This document shows positions 1 through 5,447 of a DNA stretch of 5,447 nucleotides, piece after piece. How positions within the stretch are numbered: position 1 is the first letter of the stretch; every line of letters begins with the position of its first letter. The stretch is from Hyphomonadaceae bacterium. GTDB lineage: Bacteria; Pseudomonadota; Alphaproteobacteria; Caulobacterales; Hyphomonadaceae. The position numbers were made by a program, and so were the translations under genes. The stretch is taken from assembly GCA_030696545.1 (NCBI GenBank), contig JAUYSA010000360.1:1-5447 (forward strand), in the 5' to 3' direction. The notes below the pieces were generated by a model. It was not told where the DNA came from. It saw nothing but the letters and a program-made list of their open reading frames with translations, and did not search any database.

Positions 1-128
1 GCGCTTGCTGACGCACCGCTCCAGATTTCAAGGCCGTCTGCGGGCGCAATGGATGAAAAGCCTGGACCGCTACCGCCTACCCAGCGCCCGCCGATGAAGC
101 ACTCACCCGTGAAAGCCGGCAGGCTCAT
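1..128 (-). CDS. astD: succinylglutamate-semialdehyde dehydrogenase, N-terminal fragment cut by the window edge
   Basis: This is the beginning of an aldehyde dehydrogenase gene that runs off the left edge; 42 codons plus two bases are visible. The start ATG (128-126) overlaps the astA stop in an ATGA junction. A good ribosome binding site, GGAG, lies at 140-137, 8 bases upstream. The translation begins MSLPAFTGECFIGGRWVGGS, then GPGFSSIAPADGLEIWSGAS. That is the usual aldehyde dehydrogenase opening: F-I-G-G-x-W, then a small residue-rich turn, a 'PADG' segment and W-x-G-A. The catalytic cysteine and NAD-binding parts lie outside the window. AstD oxidises N-succinylglutamate 5-semialdehyde to N-succinylglutamate with NAD+, step four of the arginine succinyltransferase pathway. 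Aldehyde dehydrogenase membership is seen directly. The AstD assignment rests mainly on the neighbouring astA and the common astA-astD gene order. Another aldehyde dehydrogenase remains possible. Confidence 0.85.
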   Translation of the reverse strand, partial: MSLPAFTGECFIGGRWVGGSGPGFSSIAPADGLEIWSGASAS

Positions 129-1135
129 CCGCGTTTCTCCGGCAGCCGATAGACAAGAACCTCGTCGCTGGAGCCTGCTCCTATCCGCTCCAGAACGGCG
201 GCCATGTCGTCTCCGCGCGAAAACTGGCTCACGGCAAAACGCTCTGTGCTGGCTAGCGCAATCAATCCCTGGGCTGCGCGAAGATCGCCCGTCGCGAAAT
301 CCGCCGCCGACATCCGCACAGCTTCACGCACGGTATCGATATGATCGATGAAGGCCTCGACCGTAGGCCCGGCATCAAAAATGTCGACGACATCATTGTA
401 GCGGAACCCCTGGGATTTCAGCATGGCCAGCGCCGGCTCAGCATCAGGATGCGGCTTCGAGATCACGTTGCGCGCTGCATCCGGCAACAGCGCCACATAG
501 ATCGGATAGCGCGGCATCAGATCAGCGATGAAGCGATGGTCGCGCGCGCTCAGCACGTCAGCCTTGCGGTAATCCATATGAAAAAACTTGGCGCCGACGG
601 CATCCCAGAACGGACTTTTGCCGTCCGGGTCCGTAAACCCCCGTATCTCCGCCATCGCCTTCGGGCCAAACCGCACCGGATCGACCGCAATCAGCATCAA
701 CCGCGCAAACGACAGCAGACGGCCGCGCCCGCCACCACGCGCCTTGCGCTCGATGAACAACGTCCCGAGCTCGGAATCCCCGTGATAGTCATTGACCAGA
801 AAAAGCAGATCGAGTTCGGCCCTGACGCCCTGCTCCGGTGAAACCTTGGAGTCCCGCGAGATACGATAGGAGTAGAACGGCCGCTCCACACCCAGATTAG
901 TGAATATGCTGGCCGTCCCAAGCAACTCGCCATCTTCCTCCATCACGAGAAAGTAGCATTCGTTTTCCGGCGGCAGCGACCCGCGCGCAAACGCCGCCAG
1001 CGATCGCTCGATCCGCGCCGCCATCGCCTCGCGCGATGAAGGCATCGTCAGCATCCCCGGATCAACGCGCGAGATCATGCCCTCAAGCTGATCGAGGTCG
1101 TTGCGGTTGGCAGGTCTGACGATCGCTGTTGTCAT
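125..1135 (-). CDS. astA: arginine N-succinyltransferase
   Basis: AstA transfers succinyl from succinyl-CoA to the alpha-amino group of L-arginine, giving N2-succinylarginine. This is the committing step of the cytoplasmic arginine succinyltransferase (AST) degradation pathway. The protein is 336 residues, close to the 340 or so usual for AstA/AruF/AruG, so it looks complete. Family blocks seen in order are: IVRPANRNDLDQL (5-17), FYSYR (87-91), LFLVNDYHGDSELGTLFI (111-128), EIRGFTDPDGKSPFW (163-177), FFHMDYRKADVLS (184-196), LMPRYPIY (206-213), HPDAEPA (229-235) and GFRYNDVVDIFDAGPTVE (243-260). His229 falls where the Escherichia coli enzyme has its proposed proton donor, His229. The ATG at 1135 matches the family N-terminus. 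It has no strong Shine-Dalgarno and lies 9 bases after the Yip1-type gene stop, which suggests translation coupled to that gene. The stop overlaps astD. Pseudomonas-type genomes can carry two subunits; only one copy is visible here. Confidence 0.95.
   Translation of the reverse strand: MTTAIVRPANRNDLDQLEGMISRVDPGMLTMPSSREAMAARIERSLAAFARGSLPPENECYFLVMEEDGELLGTASIFTNLGVERPFYSYRISRDSKVSPEQGVRAELDLLFLVNDYHGDSELGTLFIERKARGGGRGRLLSFARLMLIAVDPVRFGPKAMAEIRGFTDPDGKSPFWDAVGAKFFHMDYRKADVLSARDHRFIADLMPRYPIYVALLPDAARNVISKPHPDAEPALAMLKSQGFRYNDVVDIFDAGPTVEAFIDHIDTVREAVRMSAADFATGDLRAAQGLIALASTERFAVSQFSRGDDMAAVLERIGAGSSDEVLVYRLPEKRG
137..140 (-). promoter_or_regulatory. ribosome binding site of astD inside the astA 3' end
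   Basis: The minus strand reads GGAG, then 8 bases, then ATG at 128-126. The site lies within the last codons of astA. It supports the ATG at 128 as the real start of the downstream gene and suggests translational coupling through the ATGA overlap. Confidence 0.6.
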
Positions 1136-1144
1136 TTTACCGGC

Positions 1145-2299
1145 TTAGCTCTCAGCCTCGAACTGCGCCAGCGTATCCTTGCCGAAGAGCTCCACCGCAG
1201 CGCGAAGGTCGTCCGCGCTCATGCCGCCCCCGCCGGAGGCTTTTACATAGAAGCGATCCTCCACCAGGCGGCCATAACTTCCCGTCTGCGACGCCTGATC
1301 CCAGTCTTCAATAATGATGGCGTCGCCGACACGGCGGCGGCGCGAGTAGCCATCCGCTGTTTCGCGATCGAATTCCGATGTCGACGGACCGCCGAACCCC
1401 AGCTTCTCTGCAATCGTCCTGGAATAAACGATCTGCAGCAGAACCTGCCGGCGCCCATCGCGATACTCGGCCTCCACATTCACGGTCCGCTGCCCCGCCA
1501 GCCCGCTGCGCTCAACACCAACAGCCACGCGGTTGAGTCCAGCAAGCCGCTGCGGCGTCGCTCCGCGCAGATCGCCGCCAGTCACCACCCCCCCGCCGCC
1601 AGACGCCAGCGTTCCAGCCGAAACCGGCAAGGGCGTCGCCTCCACGCTCACTCCGGCCGCCGGGAACGGTTCGGGCGCGCTACTCCAGAGATCTGGAATA
1701 CGCGGCAACTGCGGGAAAAGATTTCCCGAGGGTGCAGCCGCCACCATCGTCGCCAGCCCGACCAGCAGCGCCAGCACAATCGCCGCGATCGTTGCCGTGA
1801 TCGAATAATTCACGGCGGACTTTTCAGGCACGTGCATGATCTTGGGCGCGCCCACGAACAGCAGGTAAAGACTGTAAGTCGCCCCAAGCAGCGCGAGTAT
1901 CTGCAGCGCCGGCGCTATCGTCAGCACACCCGCGACCATCGCGGCGGTAATCGAGTAGGCCGAAAGCTTGAATGCCTGATTATAATTTCGCGCGGCGCCA
2001 AATCGCGGCGCAAGCCAATCTATGACTTTCGCGAAGACAAACACGCCGACGATCGAAAGCACGAAAAACAGAAACGCCGAAAGCGCCACTTCGAGAAGCG
2101 GCGCCCGATGCCACTCGCCGCCCACCTGAATGCCCAGCACCGAAAGCCCGATGACGATTGCGACTGTGGGAATCGCGGCAAGCGGAACGACATAACGCGC
2201 CACCAGCCGGCCCGGCGACGTCGCCTCGCGATCGATGACGTCCCACTCTGTTCCGGGCGACAGCAACAGGCTCTTCACCCGGGCGATCAGCGCGAACAT
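1145..2299 (-). CDS. Yip1-family integral membrane protein with C-terminal soluble domain
   Basis: A 384-residue membrane protein of unknown function. The N-terminus, MFALIARVKSLLLSPGTEWD, matches the opening of bacterial Yip1-domain proteins: an amphipathic 'RVK-x-LLLSP-TEW' helix before the membrane part. About five hydrophobic helices follow, near residues 33-57, 68-92, 112-131, 133-152 and 167-189, with the family-type segment FKLSAYSITAAMVAGVL at about 110-126. Bacterial members are often only about 200 residues. Here a proline/glycine-rich linker (about 190-245) leads to a soluble, probably beta-rich domain (about 255-384) that I cannot name. I chose the ATG at 2299 because GGGAA sits 7 bases upstream. 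A TTG at 2305 would add two residues but lies almost on top of that ribosome binding site. The gene is first in the minus-strand group and ends 9 bases before astA. Yip1 proteins act in membrane trafficking in eukaryotes; no bacterial role can be assigned from the sequence. Confidence 0.85.
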   Translation of the reverse strand: MFALIARVKSLLLSPGTEWDVIDREATSPGRLVARYVVPLAAIPTVAIVIGLSVLGIQVGGEWHRAPLLEVALSAFLFFVLSIVGVFVFAKVIDWLAPRFGAARNYNQAFKLSAYSITAAMVAGVLTIAPALQILALLGATYSLYLLFVGAPKIMHVPEKSAVNYSITATIAAIVLALLVGLATMVAAAPSGNLFPQLPRIPDLWSSAPEPFPAAGVSVEATPLPVSAGTLASGGGGVVTGGDLRGATPQRLAGLNRVAVGVERSGLAGQRTVNVEAEYRDGRRQVLLQIVYSRTIAEKLGFGGPSTSEFDRETADGYSRRRRVGDAIIIEDWDQASQTGSYGRLVEDRFYVKASGGGGMSADDLRAAVELFGKDTLAQFEAES

Positions 2300-2306
2300 C
2301 TGCAAA

Positions 2307-2311
2307 TTCCC
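2307..2311 (-). promoter_or_regulatory. ribosome binding site deciding the start of the Yip1-family gene
   Basis: The minus strand reads GGGAA followed by 7 bases and then ATG at 2299-2297. The in-frame TTG at 2305-2303 is only one base from this motif, too close to use it. This favours the ATG. Confidence 0.55.
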
Positions 2312-2325
2312 AGAAACATATCCGC

Positions 2326-2354
2326 ACCGTATCGGCGCGTTGCGACGCTTTCAA
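2326..2354 (-). promoter_or_regulatory. candidate promoter for the Yip1-family gene and astAD
   Basis: On the minus strand, TTGAAA (2354-2349, five of six matches to the -35 consensus TTGACA) is followed after 17 bases by TACGGT (2331-2326, three of six matches to the -10 consensus). Transcription would start near 2319, leaving a short leader of about 20 bases before the ATG at 2299. The -10 is weak, and this is a pattern match only. If real, it is the only promoter I can propose for the whole minus-strand group, since no spacing is left for one directly before astA or astD. Confidence 0.3.
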
Positions 2355-2402
2355 ACACTGTTCGGATACAGCGCCCTATTGATTGTAAGCGACATTACGG
2401 CC

Positions 2403-2419
2403 CACTGGCGACTCCAGTG
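2403..2419. repeat. short inverted repeat in the divergent intergenic region
   Basis: CACTGG (2403-2408) and CCAGTG (2414-2419) form perfect 6-base arms around the 5-base spacer CGACT. A GACTC (a GANTC-type site, the target of the CcrM methylase in many alphaproteobacteria) overlaps the spacer at 2410-2414. The repeat lies about 60 bases before the exporter start. It may be a protein binding site or chance. It is too short, with no T-run, to be a terminator. Confidence 0.35.
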
Positions 2420-2439
2420 CGGGCGTTGTATCGAACTTG

Positions 2440-2455
2440 GAAACTGCGCAGTTTC
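2440..2455. promoter_or_regulatory. perfect 16-bp palindrome, candidate operator of the exporter gene
   Basis: GAAACTGCGCAGTTTC is an exact inverted repeat, with two 8-base arms and no spacer, ending 24 bases before the exporter start codon. Its length and symmetry fit the site of a dimeric repressor such as a TetR- or MarR-family protein; these families often control DHA2 exporters. No regulator gene is present in the window, so the binding protein is unknown. I see no convincing -35/-10 pair for the exporter around it. Function is inferred from symmetry and position only. Confidence 0.45.
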
Positions 2456-2466
2456 GGCTGCTGACC

Positions 2467-2470
2467 GGAG
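2467..2470 (+). promoter_or_regulatory. ribosome binding site of the exporter gene
   Basis: GGAG is followed by 9 bases and the ATG at 2480. It supports this start for the transporter. The site lies 11 bases after the end of the 16-bp palindrome, so a protein bound there would sit next to the translation start region. Confidence 0.6.
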
Positions 2471-2479
2471 TTTTTCCCC

Positions 2480-4156
2480 ATGGACGCGACGGCGCACCAC
2501 GATGCCCCCCATCGGCGCGAACCCACGCCCGAGGAAAGGCGCCTGACTTTCGGGGCGCTGATGATCGTTTTCCTGCTCAGCGCGCTCGACCAGACGATCG
2601 TTTCCACAGCGATGCCGACGATCATCCGCGAACTGAATGGCCTCGATCTCTATGCGTGGGTGACGACCAGCTATCTTCTCACCTCCACCGTCATGGTGCC
2701 CATCTGGGGCAAGCTGGGCGATCTCTACGGGCGCAAGCTGATCCTGATCATCGGCATCGTGATCTTCGTTGTTGGCTCCGGCCTTTGTGGCCTCGCGGGC
2801 GAGTTCGGAGACATGCCGGTTGTCGGCGACGGCATGATGCAGCTCATCATCTTCCGCGGCATTCAGGGCATTGGCGGCGGCGCCCTGTTCACTACCGCTT
2901 TCGCCACCATCGCCGACCTGTTCCCGCCGCGCGAACGCGGCAGGTACGCAGGCCTCTTCGGCGCGGTCTTTGGTCTTGCCAGCGTGGTCGGACCCGTCGT
3001 CGGCGGCTATTTCACGGATCACGGCAGTGTCGACATTGCAGGCACGTATGTCGCAGGCTGGCGCTGGTGCTTCTACATCAACCTGCCCACCTGTGTGATC
3101 GCGCTCGCAATGATTACGCTCAAGATGCCGAACCTTGGCCACACCGGCGGCGGCAGGATTGACTGGTTCGGCGCCATATTTGTCGTGCTCTCCATCGGCG
3201 CCCTGATGCTTGCGCTGACATTCGGCAATGATGACGGCTGGACCTCGCCAACAGTGCTCGGTCTGTTTGCCTTCGCGCTGGTCACGGGCATCATGTTCAT
3301 CTTCATCGAACGAGCGGTCAAAGAGCCCCTTCTGCCACTGACGCTGTTCTCCATTAGAGCTTTCACAACCACGACGATCGCTTCGTTTGTGATCTCGATG
3401 GCTTTCATGGGCACCATCGTTTACCTGCCGCTATACCTTCAACTCGGTCTCGGCATTCAGGCGACGAACAGCGGCATGTTGCTTCTGCCGCTGATGGTCG
3501 GTCTCATCCTGTCGGCCACACTGTCTGGCCGCTTCGTCACGCGCACCGGAAAGTACAAGAGCATGATGATGGCAGGCGCCATCATCCAGTTCATCGGCAT
3601 CTTCCTCATGTCCCAGCTGGGCGCGAAGGCCGAGCAATGGGACGTGATCTGGCGCCTTTTCCTGGTCGGTGTCGGCCTCGGCCCCTCACAAAGCCTGTTC
3701 AACATGGTCTCGCAGAGCGCCGCTCCGGTTCGCCAGATCGGCGTTGCGACATCCACCAGCATGTTTCTCCGTCAATGCGGCGGCATGATCGGCGTGTCCA
3801 TCTTCGGAGCGATGCTGATGGCCAAGATGAGCGAGTCCATCGCCACGCAACTTCCCGGCGTGAAGATCGATCTTGGCGAGATGCAGAATATGGCCGCGAT
3901 GGCGACAGAAAGCGGCGCTCAACTACCGCCGCAGATGGAAGGTTTCATCGCCTCATCCATCTCCAACGCGATGAGTTACATCTTCACCGGCAGCCTGTTG
4001 ATCGTAGCGATTGCCTTCATAACCATCCTGTTCATCCCGCAGATCCAGCTGCGCGGCCGCAGTCCGGGGCAGAATCTCGAGAAGGCTACAGAAGCTGCAT
4101 CGCCCGAAGGGCCGGTGACACGCGAGGAACCCGCCAGCCCGGCAAAGGCCAACTAG
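2480..4156 (+). CDS. DHA2-family (EmrB/QacA-type) major facilitator multidrug exporter
   Basis: A 558-residue inner-membrane transporter predicted to export drugs or other hydrophobic compounds by proton antiport; the substrate cannot be told from sequence. Visible signatures are: motif D1 LDQTIVSTAMPTI (36-48, with Asp37 in helix 1); motif A GKLGDLYGRK (77-86); motif B RGIQGIGGG (126-134, with Arg126); motif C GPVVGGYF (171-178); and GWRWCFYINLP (193-203), all typical of the 14-helix DHA2 family. Fourteen hydrophobic segments can be placed, the last near 498-520, followed by a hydrophilic Pro/Glu-rich tail (about 525-558). The periplasmic-side loops after helices 3 and 5 look longer than usual, and helices 13 and 14 are separated by about 50 residues, as is common in the family. 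No EmrA-type adaptor or outer-membrane partner is next to it, so it probably works alone or with partners elsewhere. It is transcribed divergently from the Yip1-family gene and ends in a 4-base overlap with the convergent gene. Confidence 0.93.
   Translation: MDATAHHDAPHRREPTPEERRLTFGALMIVFLLSALDQTIVSTAMPTIIRELNGLDLYAWVTTSYLLTSTVMVPIWGKLGDLYGRKLILIIGIVIFVVGSGLCGLAGEFGDMPVVGDGMMQLIIFRGIQGIGGGALFTTAFATIADLFPPRERGRYAGLFGAVFGLASVVGPVVGGYFTDHGSVDIAGTYVAGWRWCFYINLPTCVIALAMITLKMPNLGHTGGGRIDWFGAIFVVLSIGALMLALTFGNDDGWTSPTVLGLFAFALVTGIMFIFIERAVKEPLLPLTLFSIRAFTTTTIASFVISMAFMGTIVYLPLYLQLGLGIQATNSGMLLLPLMVGLILSATLSGRFVTRTGKYKSMMMAGAIIQFIGIFLMSQLGAKAEQWDVIWRLFLVGVGLGPSQSLFNMVSQSAAPVRQIGVATSTSMFLRQCGGMIGVSIFGAMLMAKMSESIATQLPGVKIDLGEMQNMAAMATESGAQLPPQMEGFIASSISNAMSYIFTGSLLIVAIAFITILFIPQIQLRGRSPGQNLEKATEAASPEGPVTREEPASPAKAN
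4153..4156. other. overlapping convergent stop codons (CTAG)
   Basis: The plus-strand exporter ends in TAG at 4154-4156, and the minus-strand membrane protein ends in TAG at 4155-4153. Both stops lie in one self-complementary CTAG. No space remains for an intergenic terminator, so transcripts from the two genes must overlap or end inside the opposing coding region. Confidence 0.9.
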
Positions 4157-5447
4157 CGGATCACGCGATATAGCTTGAGCGGTGTGTCGTTTAGCGGTTC
4201 AGCCTTGAGCCAGTCCGGAGGCGTTCCGTTGGCAAGCAGACTTGCAAGCGTCGTCTCTGCAGTCGCGCTTCCGGCCGGATTCCTGGCGTAGAACTGTGTT
4301 TCCGGTAACGCGGCGCATACGAGAACATAGTCGGCGGACGATTGCATCACGATTGGCCTGGCTGCGTCGGCAGACGACCGCATGGCGGTTATCATTGTCA
4401 TCAGGCCATCGGCGTTCCGGTGATAGGGAGCGGACATGGCGGCGTGTGAAGTGCGCTGCAGGACGCTGGGTCCGAGCAGGAATTCATTGAACATCACACC
4501 AGTCGGAATCATGGCGAGACTGGCATAGGCATCTGGCGCGGTGCATGCCTCCGCCGACGCCTGGCGATCCTCGTAATCAACAAGAGACGCCGACGAGAAA
4601 ATCCGCGTTTTCAACTGCTCGCCAGCGGCGCTCCACATGGCGGAGGCAGAAGCCATGATGGCGACCGCAAACAGCAACACGCCCATCGGCGCGCCACTGG
4701 TTTTCCAGACTTGCCGCGCGCGTACAGCCGCCCAGGCCCCAAACGGAATGGCAAAAGCGGACGCAAAGAATGAGCCGCGAACTTGCCAGATCAGGATCGC
4801 CCAGCCGGCGACAAGAAAGCCCAGTAGGATCCAGCCTTCGGCCGTCCGCCAGCGTTTGTGCAGATAGAAGCCTGCAGCAACAAGGCCCGCCAGCGCGGCG
4901 CCTGCGAGACCCAACAGTGCAGACGGATCTTCGGCAGCAAGGCGGCCTAGATCGCGCGCTTCGGAGATCTGGACGAGCCAGTAGGTCTGCATCTCTGCGC
5001 TCATGGCGGAATACCCGCCGCCCGCGCAGATCGGGAACAACACCCACAGGCCGACAATGGCGACGCCGCCTAGCACCGCTGCCGCTGCAAAGCGGCTTCC
5101 GATGCTCTGCAGTAACGTGGCCGGCAATGCACGCCCCAGCAGCATCGCGACGCAACCAGCCGAAAGACCGAACCCGAAGAAGGGTGTCGACATCTCATCG
5201 CACACTGGCGCGCCCCAGCGAGACGGCGGGACCATCGCGAAAAACATCAGCAAAGACGACCCAGCCAAGCCTAGGCCGAGCAACCCCAGCCCCTTGCGGT
5301 AATCGTCAGGCTTGAACAACCAAAGCAGACCGGCGACCAGGACGCCCGCGATGACGAATGGCGCCCCTTCAGCGGCCGTTGCCATCGCGACGCCCAGCGC
5401 AGCGCCGGCGATGGCGCCGAGCCATGGCAAAGACTTCATTCGCATCA
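4153..5447 (-). CDS. polytopic membrane protein of unknown function, 5' end at or beyond the window edge
   Basis: At least 430 residues. The first visible ATG is at 5445-5443, but the frame is still open at the edge: the preceding codon ends in TG and cannot be a stop. Numbering from that Met, about eight hydrophobic helices occupy 8-272 (e.g. 8-25, 28-44, 52-71, 119-138, 176-195, 204-221, 252-272). A soluble C-terminal domain follows (about 275-430). It contains FLLGPSVLQRTSHAAMSAPY followed by HRN (322-343), YVLVCAALPETQ (373-384) and PPDWLKAEPL (409-418). From memory, similar C-termini occur in uncharacterised alphaproteobacterial membrane proteins of about 600 residues, whose first third carries further helices and an 'IDHHN'-like segment. 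That would make this the C-terminal two thirds of a longer gene. The layout, many helices then a periplasmic domain, resembles GT-C glycosyltransferases, but no catalytic motif is visible here. The stop overlaps that of the exporter. Confidence 0.75.
   Translation of the reverse strand, partial: MRMKSLPWLGAIAGAALGVAMATAAEGAPFVIAGVLVAGLLWLFKPDDYRKGLGLLGLGLAGSSLLMFFAMVPPSRWGAPVCDEMSTPFFGFGLSAGCVAMLLGRALPATLLQSIGSRFAAAAVLGGVAIVGLWVLFPICAGGGYSAMSAEMQTYWLVQISEARDLGRLAAEDPSALLGLAGAALAGLVAAGFYLHKRWRTAEGWILLGFLVAGWAILIWQVRGSFFASAFAIPFGAWAAVRARQVWKTSGAPMGVLLFAVAIMASASAMWSAAGEQLKTRIFSSASLVDYEDRQASAEACTAPDAYASLAMIPTGVMFNEFLLGPSVLQRTSHAAMSAPYHRNADGLMTMITAMRSSADAARPIVMQSSADYVLVCAALPETQFYARNPAGSATAETTLASLLANGTPPDWLKAEPLNDTPLKLYRVIR

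Noticed and set aside
341..841. Plus-strand open frame of 166 codons opposite astA
   Set aside because: It is antisense to a well-supported enzyme gene, Arg-rich, with no family resemblance.
2340..2440. Promoter for the exporter on the plus strand
   Set aside because: TTGATT at 2379-2384 and TTGTAT at 2426-2431 were considered as -35 or -10 elements, but neither has an acceptable partner at 16-18 bases spacing. No promoter is claimed.
1832..2464. Plus-strand open frame of 210 codons opposite the Yip1-family gene
   Set aside because: It is very rich in Arg, His, Lys and Gln, as expected from antisense of a hydrophobic protein, and crosses the intergenic region into the exporter leader. The minus-strand Yip1 product has recognisable family features.
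2351..3142. Minus-strand open frame of 263 codons opposite the exporter and intergenic region
   Set aside because: It is the antisense of a clear transporter with all DHA2 motifs. The translation is rich in His, Asp, Glu and Ala, with no domain or helix pattern and no ribosome binding site of note. It is a typical shadow frame in GC-rich DNA.
2437..3162. Plus-strand open frame of 241 codons overlapping the exporter in another frame
   Set aside because: It has Arg/His-rich low-complexity composition and no recognisable motif. The frame of the exporter carries all the conserved motifs.
4100..4220. Possible bidirectional terminator between the two convergent genes
   Set aside because: The stops overlap by four bases, and I see no strong stem with a T-run on either side of them.
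4577..5155. Minus-strand open frame of 192 codons overlapping the right-hand membrane protein in another frame
   Set aside because: It has Arg/Cys-rich composition without helices. The overlapping frame gives a coherent membrane protein with a recognisable C-terminal pattern.
1..5447. Mobile element, CRISPR array, tRNA or defence system
   Set aside because: No transposase or integrase-like protein, no regularly spaced repeats, no tRNA-like fold and no nuclease or toxin-antitoxin pair are seen. The genes look like ordinary chromosomal housekeeping and transport genes.

Overview
The window is GC-rich and densely coding. It most resembles an alphaproteobacterium, perhaps of the Caulobacterales/Hyphomonadaceae or Sphingomonadales type. 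This rests on protein style (a Yip1-family protein beginning with an arginine-valine-lysine start and an LLSP-TEW motif, a polytopic protein of a kind I recall mainly from these groups, and an AST-type arginine pathway) and on GC-rich codon use. No rRNA or marker gene is present, so the placement is inference.

Layout. Bases 1-2299 hold a tightly packed minus-strand group, read right to left: a Yip1-family membrane protein with an added C-terminal soluble domain (1145-2299), then astA, arginine N-succinyltransferase (125-1135), then the first 42 codons of astD, succinylglutamate-semialdehyde dehydrogenase (1-128, cut by the window edge). The gap between the Yip1 gene and astA is 9 bases, and astA and astD share an ATGA stop/start overlap, so the three may be one transcript. 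Bases 2300-2479 are the only real intergenic region. It is divergent and contains a candidate promoter for the Yip1 gene, a perfect 16-bp palindrome just before the transporter gene and a second short inverted repeat. Bases 2480-4156 encode a 14-helix major facilitator exporter of the DHA2 (EmrB/QacA) type on the plus strand. Bases 4153-5447 encode, on the minus strand, a polytopic membrane protein of unknown function with a soluble C-terminal domain. Its reading frame is open at the right edge. Its stop codon overlaps that of the exporter in the palindrome CTAG.

Function. AstA and AstD are the first and fourth enzymes of the arginine succinyltransferase pathway, which degrades arginine to glutamate and succinate and supplies nitrogen and carbon. 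AstB, AstC and AstE are not in the window. The Yip1-like protein, the exporter and the unknown membrane protein have no evident metabolic link to the pathway.

I found no mobile element, CRISPR array, RNA gene or defence-like system, and nothing that clearly amounts to a new biological system. The most checkable points are the palindromic operator candidate, the extra domain on the Yip1 protein and the CTAG stop-stop overlap.
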